Shown here piece after piece: positions 24,701 through 39,700 of a stretch of DNA of 64,000 bases. Made by a program: the position numbers and the translations under genes. This DNA is from Prostheceraeus crozeri (taxonomy: Eukaryota; Platyhelminthes; Polycladida; Euryleptidae): the NCBI GenBank assembly GCA_907163375.1, contig CAJQUW010016925.1, forward strand, positions 124,001 to 188,000. The letters are read 5' to 3'. The notes under the pieces were generated by a model. It made no database searches, was not told where the DNA came from, and saw only the letters and a list, made by a program, of their open reading frames with translations. Every line of letters starts with the position of its first letter. Position 1 is the stretch's first letter.

Positions 24701-27700
24701 TTCGATCTCCGCATCTTCCACAATTTTGCTCCGGATGACATGGAATACACGTGTGCAACTTATCCCGTGTGTGAGTTTTCTAATGGTCGTATCCATTTGA
24801 TCTAACTTATTCATATTCTTACTAGAAATAGAAATTAATACTGCACTTTGGCAATAAATCTCCCTAATGCTATTTGTGATGCAAAAGTGGATAAATGTGG
24901 TGAGAAGTTGCTTATTTCTTTGAAAAGTGAGGGTCCCCATTATCCTGATTTGCCCTATAGCAAAAAACAATTTATATTCATACAAGCGTATTCGAATGGT
25001 CACCTGTGTTGCCACGAGGCATGATCATAGTGTTCAGTGACCATCTGAAAACGCTTGTCTGAATATAAATTGTTTTTTTGCTATTAGGCCTACCATCAGG
25101 CTAATGGAGTCCATCCAACAATTAAAAGAAGCTACTTATGAATCTCCATAATGATTTACTATGCGAGGCTGTGTAAATGTAGTGAGAAGCTATTTATCAG
25201 TGCAAAAAAGAGATTGATAAGATTGATTCTCAAACATATGTACAAGAAATGGAGGATCATTGAAATTGTGATATATGCCGCTCAGCAACGTCAAATGTGA
25301 TTATAAAGAAGATGAACGACTTGCAGAAACCAAAGGGATTCAAATTATAAGGAAATGACAGAAGGGTAACCACTCAACAATGTCATCACTACACTCAACT
25401 TTTAATGAATGGTGCTTGCATAGCACTTGATTTTCCAATCCAATTGTCTATGTGCAGGGTGTAACAGATGATCATCAGATGATCATAGACAGACATTCAC
25501 GGACGGTGCCTATGTATAAAACACTGCACTTATATTGAAAATCGGGGCGCTTCGCTAAAAGTTATAATACAAAATGTTTGCAAAAAGTGGATTCAGATCT
25601 ACGAAAAAAGTACTTCTGAAATAGTTCACATATTTGACCTTTCAGTGAACTAAATCCATCGATTTAAAGAGAAAACTTAGGCCGGAGGCACGCATGATAA
25701 GATATTAGGCACATAGAGTTCCAACACTTAAGTTTCAATGACAGCTAGCTGACAGAATAAGCCATAAGCCACAAGCCGTCACGTGGATGATAATTAATAG
25801 ATACAACGCGTAGATGACATGATGCGGCATTCTTTATGCTCTGTGCTCTTACAAAAATTAGAATAATACGAGAAAAATAATATCATGTATTTTCTTCTTC
25901 TGTCTGCTTGTATCATCTGTTGTAAGAAAATAATGGTCAAAATTTCTTATGGCTTTTTCTGTGTGCCTTCGGCCTTAGAAAATACGCTAAAACTAGAAGT
26001 CACAAAATCATACCGTATTAATACCTTATTACATGTGCATGCGCTTAAAAGCGGAAAAAGTGCATCAGCCGCAAAATATTTTATTTTTTTGGTTTGAAAT
26101 TACTTGGTAGCAAAATTTCTTGGCAATTAGCTTGAATATGCCGAGGTCTACTCGTATTTTAACAATTAAGCTAGCCTATAATATAACCTAAAAGTGGCGC
26201 TACTAATCCATGTAATGTTACCATTATTCATTTTATCAAAGTAAAATGAAACATTTTAGAAATAATCAAACATTAATACTGGTAATTTTCTACTAAACCA
26301 TGTTTTAACCCATTATTCAATCAAACACATCAACATCACAGTAAGATAACACTATAGGCTACTGGTAGTCTACTTCATGCGCAATTATTGAGGGTCACAG
26401 CATTATTTGCCTCTAAGTACAATACCAAAAAACAAAATGAATATTGCTACTGGAATCAGAATTCAACATGTGAAATGAAAATTATTGTTTGTCGAAAAAT
26501 TAATGGTTGAATTTCATTCTGGAGCTGTACATGGAGGTCCATGCCATCATATAAGCTACAGGGAGAGACGAGAAAATCATATGACGATGGTGCTCTTATA
26601 TTCGGATATTAGCGCATGTGCTTATAAGCGAACAAAATGCACATCTGTATCACATTTAAAACAAGCGATTTTCGCTTATAAGCGCATGCGCTTGAAATCG
26701 CAATACTGCGGCAAATAGGTTGGTCTAGTTTCAAAAAGAGTACAGCAAAAATGAGGCAGAGGTCGAATCCCCATTCCCTGACATGAACAAATTTATCATA
26801 AACTAAAAGAAAAAAATGTGTGAGACCTACTCTCCATTGCCATCGGAAACTCTGATGAAGTTCACTTTGATCTTAGGAGATCTGAAGATTGGTATAGTTC
26901 CAATCGATGTCAATTTCCATTCATGTTTCCACCGGAAAACAACTTGGTAGATCTTTCCATACTTCTGCGTTGTTTTTAACATGTAATGCTTTCTACTAAA
27001 TCCATATATCATCTCTGCGCTGAAATATAAAGATGTAGCGTGCATTGGGCTGTTGATTAAGTGCTTCCATTCATATCATTGCGTTTATCATATGAACAAA
27101 AATGAAATTGCTGTGAACAAGCTATATGACGGGGACTCGAACCGACGACCGTCCTAGTTTTCTTGTGTGTTTCTCTTCTATTGAGGAGAATATGCTTGTC
27201 TAAAGCTAAGATCAAGAATTTCTCTGACATCTAAATATGCATGGGAGGTTGTTCGTTTGGTGTCAAATGAATGCTAATTGAAAAACAAGTGATACTAGAA
27301 ATTGCATTATGTTTATTCAACCAGTATGCAGCTTTTTATATTTTACAAATATTAAATATTCATAAAAACGTTTTTCCTCACATATGTAATTCATAATTTA
27401 AACCATACAGGTTTAGTACGAGATACCTCCATGCAGAAATATAAGGCACGAAATTGACGAATAATATAATTTATTTCGGACGACGTTTCGGACTTCGTCC
27501 TTTGTCAAGGCAAAATGCATGCGCGCGCACAGATGGACACATACATATAGATGCAAAGCAATTAGATTATATGCATTGAACTGCACTAAGTATACTTGTG
27601 ACTGTGTGGAGTTATACACCATTCATTATATTACACAGGTATCATTAGGACTACGTATTTCATGAAATAATATGAATAATAACAACAGGGAATTATAATA

Positions 27701-30700
27701 TTATTTGATTAATATTGAAATGAAAGTCATCATCGAATGGAAAGACTTTCAATCGCAAATTGCTACATTTCTATAATAATGAACATTTTCTGGCTTCATA
27801 TCTTATTTACGCTAAATGCTGAAGATATTTTTATTTCCCTTGTGGAAGCCAAAGGATAACGCATTGTAATTCGGTTAATGCTATTTATTACCAAGTGCTT
27901 TCACAACTTTATCCAAGGACACTTCTCAAGGCAGAATCTTTGAAATTGTCCTTCGATGAAGGTACAGAAAGCGCTCTTTAGGGAACAAAGAAATAAATGG
28001 CATTTCTTTTTCTCTATCAATCATCTACAAAGATGATGGAAATGGTAAATTCCTTTCGCTCTTTTTGGAACTCAGATCTTCACGCATTTGTGTAGCAAAG
28101 GTGAATGAAAAGGACATAATACGAAAATGATTCACATAATTCACATAATAAGCTGGCTGGCCGCAGCTTATTTTGAGTAGACTACGTACTATTCTGCGTA
28201 TTGCTTCTGAATGTTTGTCACAGGGCAATGAAGTGAATGCAGAAGTATTTCGACGATCATGCATCTCTGAAACTTAGAAAATTCTCGGAAGGCTTGATCA
28301 TAAAGATATTGCTGAAATGAGTCTCACCAGCTAATATATGACCATTCTCATAAAATCATGTAGCAATAACGATGAAGTCTGATCACGATTTTGTGATAAT
28401 AGCTATTAGTCTGATGTGATGGACACACTGCAGTATCTGCAAGTGTCAGAGAATCTCTGTTCATGGATGCATTAAAACATACATAGAAGCCGGGTTGGCA
28501 GTCTATCAGTTTTTCATCCAATCTACATGTTGCAAGATAATTCTCCCCGCCAGGTTTTCAAATTTGTCTTAAATCTGCAAAAATGAATCAATCGTCACCA
28601 AACTTTAGGCACACGTACTTAAGCATATTTTCTACTCACAGACAACATTTTATGCAGATCAGACAAGTACAGTAGTTTTTGTATGAGAGATGATAACGTG
28701 AAGTGCAGCGAAGTCAAAAGTTTGATCTAACTTCGTTTGTTCGACGTTTTGTTGTTGCTCTTGTGTGCATTGTTCTCTCTCTCTCTTCTTCTCATCTACT
28801 GTTAATTGAAATCTTCCCACGACCACTACCTTGCTACAATTTTTGTTAAGCCAAGCATACCAATATATGGGATGTGGCCCCGTCATCATCGCTTCATAAG
28901 TTATCGGGAAATGACTTTTTTGACCTCGATTGCTTTCTGCTCCGACGGTGGGGTCATAAGAAGTCAGATCAAGCTGCCGGCATCGCTGCACTTCAAGTTA
29001 TCGCTTCTAATTCAAAAAGTACAAGTCTGATTTGCCTGAATTTTGGTATGTGGGTAGAGCATAATCTCCCCTACGTGTTCTTCAAGTTTTGTGACGATTG
29101 ATTCATTTCTACGGATTTTAGACAAATTTGAAAACATAGGGTTGGGGAGATAACCCATTAGTACCGATAATTCTCAGAATAATCGGAATAATTTTCAGAT
29201 AATATTCAGAATAGAGGACATGAGTGGTGTCGAAGTATAAACTGCATAGGCAAAGTCTCACGACGGCTTACGGACGCTGTTGAAAATCAAAGAACCTTGC
29301 TCGGAAAGTCGCTGCATGTGTCTACGACTGAATGAACATTTTTTATTTACTATGGATGTTTTTCTATAAATCCATGAAAAATGACACTGCAATTTGTACT
29401 CTGCGGTATTGGCAAATTCAAAAGTTTTACTTACTCCTTAGTCAATTCAATGTCTCCTGAACTTCCGTCAGTGCCATAAATGCTGATAAAAAGTCTTCCT
29501 CTCTCTTCTCGAGCATAGGGATCGTTCATATCAATAACCACAGCGGTATGAAATCCTGTTCAAAAATATGAGACACTTCAGTATATCGGAAAATACATTA
29601 CATGCGAACTGTTGATGATCAAGAATATCGATCAAGGTCGGTAAATACCAGTAGCAATCGGAGGTGTTGGGGGAAAATGTAAATCCTTAAAATCCGAAGA
29701 AGAATACAAAAATAAACATTACATGAGGACATAATGTTTTATGAGAGCAAGTAGATTAAACCCATGTATTTCGATGACCTATGCAGTCTCCATTAAAAAA
29801 GTTTAAATATGATGGGCCTCCCATACATGACCAAGCACTTCATACGGGTCACTCCAATGAGAAAAGCGTTGTTGTAAATATTACATGGGATCTAATTCAC
29901 CTATTTCACATATAGAAACAGCCTTTGAGGCTTCAGACACATCTATTAGGTAGTCCAATTGAAAAGAATCGATAGAGAATAATAGAGTAATAGAAAAACA
30001 GCAAGAGCAAAAGAACTACAAAAAGCTAGGAAAATAATGTGTTGTTTTGATCTAAGCATTTCCAAAGACATGGATAACAGCTATAATAACCGCTAAACTT
30101 CACATAAAAGCTTCACAAAAATCCATCCGTAATTATTCATTGAAAATGATGACGTCACAATTTGATGTTTCATTACGTCAAAGTTAAAATCCGGTAATAA
30201 CAGAAAGACTATGTCAGTTTTAACGGAAATTCTCTGTTCACATTGTAAGAAACAGTGAAATGAATTTTAGCTGCTCATTTTAATGGATATTCAGTGTGTA
30301 CAGTTTACAGCAGCGGTTCTCAAACTCTGGGGTATCAATCATTCCATAGCTGCCTAACGTACGACACTGATTCACGAACATCTTCAAGAGCTTCAAGCAA
30401 TGCTAGAACACTACTGTCCAAAAGCACAGCGTAACACAGATGTCTGGGTTAAGCAGCCACTTGCTTCTCGTGATTCATGTATCGAGGACAGTGATAATAC
30501 AAAAGACGAATTCGTCCAACTAGGAGCCGATGAGGTAAGTAAGGAGGAGTAGTTGCGAGTCAAGAACTTCCGGCGTTTTGGTTGTCAATGAGTGAAGTTT
30601 ATCCACAGCTGTTCCAAAAAGCTCTTAAAGTTTTGCTGCCTTTCCAGACCATATATCTGTGTGAGTCTGGTTTTTCAGCTTTCTTTCATATGAAAGATAA

Positions 30701-33700
30701 ATATCGACTGCTGAGTTCTGGTTCGTGAATACATTGGAGAAATTAGCGGGTAATTGGTAGTCTGGGTGTACAAAGTGGGTACTCTCGATACAAAGTTTGA
30801 GAACCGCTGGTTAACAGTGTAGTCCCTCGTATTTTAAAGAATCGGTAACGTACATTACATGTAGCTTCTGAGTACTTCATTGATTATATAACCACGTAAC
30901 ATGAGCGCATTGAATATGGCCTTACTGGGTAGTCTATGTACACAGCTTTTTACTAAGGACCAGGATGATTCGAAAATAGGATATGGCCATTGTTGGTCCA
31001 CGAAAAATTGTTTCACACGCACCGTGTTTTGTGTTGAGAGAGCAAATGAGTTGACACTTACGACAGAAATTTCTGGTGCCTTTTGTATCCAAGTACATCT
31101 TAACACCAGTAACCCCGGGAGTTGGTTTCCATAGATTAGCGTAATAGCCCATTCGAGCACAACCATTAGTTCCACAGGTCATGCAATTTCCTCGCTGGAA
31201 GAATTAAAGAAAAGATTCAGACATTCTGAATTGCTATTATTGCTACCTATGAGCTCATCGTCACTTAACGTGCTAAAAGGCGAATATTTTATCGTATTCT
31301 TGTTTGAGATTGATCTTGGAAAAGAGGTTTCAAGTCAGAGCTTGAGTTTATGATATTGTTCAATTAAAGTGCTTCAAATAGAGTAAATATTTTACTTATA
31401 GGTCGATTCAAAAGTATATGTAAACAACAAAAATTTTATATGAAAAGATTCAATTTTTTGCGGAGATAACGTTCTTGTCGTCCAAAAAATTAGTTGAGCA
31501 GTTTTTGAAAAAGCTAAATTTTTGCAGTTTTATGTACTACCGACATTGAGGCCTTTATAAGTAGTGTGAAAAAAGTTGCATATCAAAAGGAATGAGTGTT
31601 TGCTAATAAGCATCGCAACTTAGCGGAAATTATGCTGATGATCAAGGAAATCTAATGAGTGGCATTACAATGGAAGTCTTCATGAAAAAGTCGAGATCCT
31701 ATTGTGCTGTCTTGGCTGACATGTCATGTTTTTAATTCAATTTTCATCGTCATGATTTTATGATTCACTAACTTTATGCTTCATTTCTTGAATCTGAATA
31801 GTGATGTGGAACCATTGATATCTTTCAAAGTCATTTGAAATCATTGTCTTTGACCATGTTCTTTTGCTCTACCAGGTGCAGGTTGCTTATGATTTGATCG
31901 CGCTTAAGAAGATTTTCTTTAGGTTCAGCATGAAAGCAATAGCAGGTCATCGAGTTGCTAATATAACAAACATTACCTCTGCAAAGCTTTCATGACACGG
32001 ACTATCTGTAAAATACTATCATTTCCTCTGCTTTGCTATCATGATCACTCAATTCCGTTGTAATTTCTTCAAAACTGCATAAATGTGCATGTCTCACATT
32101 CGGAAACAATTCCAACTGTATTCACCTCGAGTTCATCTAATAAAATCGAAACTGTATACACAAAGGGGATTTAAAAAATGCAGAGTTGCTGCTCTACCTA
32201 ATATACTTACTCTATGAGTGTACCTTTTCTAAATATTTGTACTAGAATTCTGCTCCGAGAGATTTGTTATCATGTAACATGGATGACAGATCAGTTACAG
32301 GTCATGTTGACTACTTCACAAAATAATATGAAGAACAATAACTAAGAATTATATCAATAATAGATGAATGTCGAAATCATCGAATGGAAAGACTTTCAAT
32401 CACAAATTGCTACATTTCTACTATTATGGAAATTTTCTGATTCACTTCCTATATCCACGGCAAATGATGAAGATATTTTTATTTTCCTTGAGAAAACCAA
32501 AAGATAACGAACGCATTGTATTTCGATTAATGCTATTTATTGCCAAGTGCTTTCACGACCTTATCCCAGAACACATTTCTCAAGGCAAAATCTTTGAAAT
32601 TGTCCTTCGATGAAAGTGCTCTTTGGGGAGCAAAAAAATAAATACCTTAACCTTTTCTCCATGAGTCACAAAGATGATGAAATGTTAAATTCCTTTCATT
32701 CTTTTAGGAGCGGTATTGATTTGTCCTCTTTATTGAAAGCTGCTCAATGTCATAGACGGCTATCAAGAGAACACATCGTTTTAATTGTGTTTTCTATCAA
32801 ATAAATGATGTCATATTCTCAAGTCTTATTCTCATTAGTTAATTGAATCAACTGAATGAAAAGAACAATTATATTGCAATAAATATTTGATAATCGCTGT
32901 TGCCACTCAGAAGCGCAATAACTTTACAACATTTTCATAGAAGTTTCAGAAAATATGTGTTATTTCCACTTATGTGAAAGAGAATGACCTGTAAATGCCC
33001 TCTACACAAATCACACACTGAGGAAACACCTCTTCGAATAAAATCGTGCTTGTAACCAACATGTCATAATTTCAACATTGGAAATTCATGTGATTTATCC
33101 ATTGATGTCAGAAAAGCTATATCTCATCCGGAAAGACGCATCATAGCTTTATAGTTTTAGATACGACATCATTCCCTATTCACAGTGTATAGTGTCTAAT
33201 CCTATTTGTTGGCAATGCTTTATTTTATTTTTTATTTGCAAAAATATTTGAAGATGGAATCTATTTCTGGAATCATTTCCTCATTATTTTTTACCGATAG
33301 TTTATATGTACAATTTTTTGATATATCTCCAGAATTGACATAAAGGATCAACTTACTTTCAATGACGCTTTCAATATTGCCTCAAGCATTAAGCTGTGAT
33401 CATCGCACTATTATCTGAGTAACATCTGCTTCTATTTTATGACTGATTATAAATAATGTATTTACAAAAAAAATTATTTATCCTGATCGCATGAATATCA
33501 AGAAATGTGAAATTTGTAATTGTGTGCACATTGGGCGTCAAATAGCTGCAAGTAAATCCACCCTTTGTAAACTGCAGGTAGCATTTCCACTTTTAGGATC
33601 GTAATATGCCGAATTTAGTTCACAAGCTGACAACAACAGGAATTAAGGCTATTCGATATCCTTCTAAGAAAAGTAACTGACTGATAGAAAATAGTAGCAC

Positions 33701-36700
33701 AGACTTAAACCCAATAGATTTTTAATGATCAGATTTTGGTCAATTTGATACAGGGAGTGATCATGGTATTCAGATTCATGCGGCGTGCTGAAAAACTAAT
33801 GTACTACAAAATAAACAAGAACAGCCAGAAACAACTTTTAGTTGAAGTTTGGACAACAAAAATAAATTTGGCACAGCGAGAAAGCCATTCAAATTGAATG
33901 GACATCAAAAAATGACATTCTCGGCAAGACTATTAATATAAAATTCATAATAAAAAATTGCGTGCAGAAGCAAACTTAGGAAAATATGCCGGAAATTTTC
34001 TTATAAGTAGTATTGTTAGTACATAAAGTAAGCTTTTGTCTATCCATACACCATGTATATACTTACTTCAAGCCTGTATAGTGTATTTAAGTACATCGAA
34101 GTGCATCATGGATTATTTCTAGATATTCATCAGCAGTAGCATTAGATTATATATGTATTTTATACTACTTAAACAATAGCAGTAGTAGGCTAGGTATAAC
34201 ATTAAGTAAACATTTTTTCGATTTTCTCAGTACGACATCGACAGGTTTCTTCCTTTTTGCGTTTTTGAAATGTGGAGACATAGGCTTTTCTCGCTGTGTC
34301 AAATTTATTTTTGTTCATCTAAAAGTTGTTTCTGGCCAACCGTGAAGTAGAAATTAGACATTGGATATTTTCAAAACATGCACCAATACTATTCGAAATA
34401 TTTTCTATATTTTCATGATGGCACAAGATATGGTTAAAGCAAAACTGAGTTGAAACATACTTACTTCAAACTCCGCATAATTGCGACAGGGAAATGCTTG
34501 GAAAGGACATTGAGTGTGGGTGAGGGACTCTGTATACAATCGGTAAACTCGTAAGTGATCACAGGCCGCAAAGAATTTTATACCTGCAAAGTAAAGTTAT
34601 ATTTCATCACATTTCTCACAGCTTCCATAGCGAGTACATTTTTGTATATATCAATGCAACATTATTTTTCGCAAAAAAGTATCGTATTTTCCTGTATTTA
34701 GAGATATGTCTTTAAATTAACCTGCATTTGTCATTTTGCGCAAGCTAAAAGAATCTGGTTTTGTCTCTCATTTGTGAAGAAAAACTACGGTTGTAGACAT
34801 AATAACAGGCATGTCAAAATCGCCTTTAGTCAGATAATTGCCAGCTAATGAACTTATCTAACTTAACAATTTTAAAGCGATTTAAATTCAAATCTCTCAT
34901 CTTTGTGTCGGCAACTCACGTATTCGACTGTATATCTATGAATTTAGTCACTATGTCAAAGATGGAATGCGAGAAAATGGGAGGAATGGATAGACAATCT
35001 TGATCAAGAGCTCACGCACACGAGTAGAAGTCTCTTCTGAAGTGTTAAATGGCATTGTAAAACTCCTTTCCAAAATAATATCATAGCAGGTAATTAGACG
35101 GGTCGTCTCTTCTTCTGTTTGAGTAGAAGGGAAACATTGAAACATCGGAATATGTAACGTAAATGAAACAGCACAATCTGCTGACATGATACTATAGCAA
35201 TCGAACAATGAGCAACCAGTTCAACATCAAACACACCAAGTTGTGCGAGGCTTCAGTGACTGTTGTCAACCGGAGGGCCCAATATTATCGAGAAAACTTT
35301 TGCACAATAATCTGAAGGAATTGTGGCGATCGGAGCATTTTGAAGGAATTCACAGCAATCCGAAAAGCGGAACACGAGTGTTTTCCTATCTCTGCAAGGT
35401 ATTAAAAATTTCTTTTTGCCCATTTAGTAAGTTCCAGCATGTGCCATCTGTTTGAATCAATTTGCACTTCTAGCAAAGTGATACACTTATACAATCTAAT
35501 TCTGTAGGTAGACATGTACAAAAGGAATACGGGTCAAGCAGAAGTCATATTTAGGTGACATCGATAGCTTTGTTATTGACAGAATGTTAAGACCATTCAT
35601 GTTCATTCTTCTACCTTCCACTCGCCTTCCTTTTTGTACCAATGACTTGTCTAAGTGAATAGGATGCGAAATCGTCTCTACCGTGGACTTATATCCAATT
35701 CCACAGTCGGGCGAGAACGGTCGCGGAATCAAGAGTTTTCGTGTTTTTATTGACTTAATACTTAGCTGTCATTATCTTCAGATTTCCAATGTCCTACGAG
35801 AAGCCTTTGCTGTCAATAGGGACTGCATTGTTTGAATGATATTGACTTTCTTGATAACATGAAAACGCGGATAACAGCATGTAAATCATACTGAAACAAA
35901 TGCTTTTGATGAGGATGGCAACACATGAGAGGCTGACATCAATGCAGACTTCTGTTTGATTTATAGATGTCAAATTTGCAATGATTAGACATACATGTAT
36001 AGCTACTGCTTTATGTCTTCTGACTCTTTTATGACGACATGCTGTCACATACATCCGTAACGGTGCCTCACACAGTTCTTAAATCTGCGAGAATACGATA
36101 TAGGATAGTCTATAAAGCAATGACAGTGCACTCACAGAATACTTAAATGTACCTGACAAACAATTTGCTAATGCTATTTTTTATTGATGACAATCAGATA
36201 TGTACATAAATGCATGTGTTTTTAATTCTGAATGATCTAAATGAAATTTGTCTGCTCAGTTTTCTATAATATAAAGCCAAAAGATGCTTACTAACCGTTC
36301 ACGATGCCTTCAATTTGGATTTGGGTAACAGGATTCCGAGAACAATCAGTTTGATCAGCACCTCCATTGGGATAAAAGTCAATGTGACCGACAGTTTGTT
36401 GAATGCCCAGACCTGGAATGAAATTCGGATAACATCACGTGCAAAATTATAGTTCCAAAGACTCAAAATTGAGGTATCTAAAGTTCAGTTAGTTACTACA
36501 AGACTGGCAAATGACAGTCTGTTCGCCTTGGAAAGTGTTACTGCTCTACATGTGAGGCCAGCAATCCTGATCTGGTAAGCTAGTAGATGGAATTTGCTGA
36601 ATCAGATGCAATGAGAAATCTAGCCAATTAAACTTTCTCCTTAATTTAAACGATCTCAATGTACACATAATTGACCAGGCACCGGTCTTAATGTAAATGG

Positions 36701-39700
36701 AACAGGGCTGCAACTTTAAATAGGGATTTGTGTCAATGTTGAGAGATGTGAACTAGGCCTGCTGATATTTCTCGATATTGGAGGAAATGATTCAGATACG
36801 AAAGATTTGATTATTATGTCACACAGAGCTATCACCAAACAGCATTTTCAGCCATGTACAAATAAGCAATTCAGCGTGACAAACCTACGGAAGCTCATTA
36901 TTTAGTTTGGAAGAATTCATGAAGTATGTGCTTAGCGTTGTTGCATTTTGTTGTAAATAAATTCTATTTGCGTAATTATGTGTGCTCATATAATCGAAAT
37001 TTCTTACCAAGAGTGAGAATGCTGTGAGCATCCGTGTGAATGGCATCCACAAATATGGCATCGGTAGGATCAAGTCGAACCAGTGTGTGAGTGCCTTCAA
37101 AATACGGAGACGCTGCGTCCAGTCCTGCAAATACACTATGTGATGGGGCGTTCGTCAATTCTTAGAGAAATATCCCTAAATATTTGCGTGAAAAATTATT
37201 GGAATAGAAATGCATACATTTAATGCCTTCGAATTTCCTAACCTATAGCATATGGAATGCTCGAAAGATTGAGAGATAGAGAGCGAACACAGATTGGCAT
37301 AAGAAATGATAAATGATGCGAGGTCCTTCGCGCTACATTTGCTGTTTACGCACGTCCATCACGGATCCGGCGGATAAGTTGAATGATTCCAGGCGGCATT
37401 TCCAGGACTGCAATGATGTTGTCCTTCGCATAAGCGCTCGCTGGGCGGCCTTCTGTTTACCAGGTGTTTGCCGACACTTTTGCTTGACTCGCTGATTGAA
37501 TTGCAGATCTTACTTATAAAAGGTGAGCATGCTTTGAATTTCGCTGGCATACACTGTAAATCGCTCAATACCAATCACATACGAAGGATGTATACCAAAA
37601 TATTTTTGGTATATTTCTCTATCTATTTGCATGCCTTTCGCATGTCATTTTAAGTGTGGTATGCTTTACATACTAAAGCCATACCAGTACCATGTCAAAA
37701 GAAAGTATCAATTATGTCCAAAGTATGTTGATTTAAGGCCTTTTGTCAATTAGGATCACACTAATGTTACTACTGTTTTGCAAGCAGTGAGATAATGACA
37801 TTCAAGAGTCATACTTTCAATACTGAATTCGATTTTAATACACGCATTTTAATAAAGGCATTTCATGAATAATCAATAGGTACTCAACCATCAACATTCA
37901 TGCATAATGTAATTTTGAAATTAGGCATGTTATCAATCCGAAATAAAAAGACGTTATAATTCATGAACGTAAAATAGTTATGTTTGAGATATAAGTCAAC
38001 ATAATTGCACGAATGATATCGTTTGAATGAATTGCTGTTAATCAACTTGGTTCTTAAAGTGAGCTAACCAAACGTCCTATTAATGTTAGTAGACAAGTAC
38101 CAACCACCACATATTCGTACAGCATGACATTCACAATAAATCTAATCAAATAACACTTTATCACAAAGACATATCTAATATCTATGACTGGTATTACTGA
38201 AAAAAATTATTTGTAAGTAGTGCGCATTAGTTTTTTTGCTATGTGACTTTAAGCTCCACATACGAGAGACGTATGTAGATGAATTTGCATCGGGCCTCGT
38301 ATATACAACATACCAATAACTCGTATTTCATTGTAAAACACCGAATCACAGATAGAATATTTCGTATCGCTACATACCAATCACATGCGAAAGTAAGTGA
38401 GATTTCGTATGAAAAACATGCCAGATCTATTGTAGACATACGAGAATCTCGTATCAGATGCTAGTTTCGAATGGTATGTGCATTTGGTATATGTATGCAT
38501 GTAATTTTCGTATCCAGCGATTTTCCAGTGTAGAATAACTCACTGGTTTCGAGATAGAAAAACTACCTCAAAGCCTACATCATAGCATGTTTTTACTGTT
38601 TAGCGAATATCGACTTATATCCTACAAAAATGTTATAGATAGAAGACAATTACCTGAAATTCGACCAAGTTGTCCTCCCAGACGATGTCCAGCGTATCCG
38701 GCGATGTGAGCACCGAGACTGTGACCAATCACGTGCATATCCTGTCTCCGTGCAGGGCTGGATGGATTTCCAACCTAAATCGGAAAGCATAGTGACTGAA
38801 ATCGCGATGTGCATGCAGATAGTCACAATGTGTCGAAAATCATGGAAAGTGTAAACTTTGGATGGAAGCCTATAACGTCCGAAGGTATTCATACTTCGAA
38901 AGTCTGCTACCGCTTCTTCAGTGGGTCGAAGACAACGCATTATACCATCATTAGACAATGATTTTTGAGTTAAGCTCATTTCCCCATGCATTTGAGAAGG
39001 AACAACTTTCCAAAAACATTTATTCGTGCTTGTTTATCAATTCTATTAGCAAGTAGCGTGCAATTGCACGAGTGCCTTCGCGGCGTCTCCTGAAAAGCAT
39101 GACGGTCGAAATAACGGAGTTATGATTTTCATGATATGATAGACATTCTCACAAAGTTTGATGAGCCAAATGCAATGAGGCATGATGCAGCTACGTGTAC
39201 ATGACAGAGAAGACAATACTGGTGTCTGGGAAAATAGACGGATATCATGGCAACAGCAAATTCTGCACAAATTGCTTGTGTGCAGTCATAAAGAATGGAA
39301 TGCCAGTTCGACTGGGCATAGAACAGAACGATATCCTCTGACTTGAACAATTTAAGAGAGGGACGCTACGTTTCTCCCTACATTGACTCGTCATTACGGC
39401 TAGGAATCGTCTATGTAAGCTGAGGGAATGCGCAACAAACTGCTATGCTTTGTCGTGCGACTGATAGTCATAAAGTGGGCGCGCATACGGCAAAGTCAGG
39501 AAACATCTGCAGTCCATCTGTTTGTTTGGCCATCCTTGATGCTTTAGGGTAGTTTGGGCCACTCCTAATCGCACTTGCGAACTCTTGTAGGGCGAAACAC
39601 AGCGCATGCAATTGCCAAGGAATTTTGTGCTTGAATTCTGTTCGGATCTGCTCTTTTCTCCTCTGTTTCTGTACACATGCTTATGTTCAAAAAGACCTCC

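Noticed and set aside
27131-27150. tRNA-like B box (GGTTCGAGTCC on the minus strand)
   Set aside because: No A box at the right distance and no cloverleaf; at most a SINE scrap.
28659-28991. 110-codon minus-strand frame
   Set aside because: It lies across the centre of a fold-back element and has no family features.
30855-31182. Minus-strand frames running through lipase A exon 8 into introns
   Set aside because: Only the part between the splice sites matches lipases; the extensions are intron read-through.
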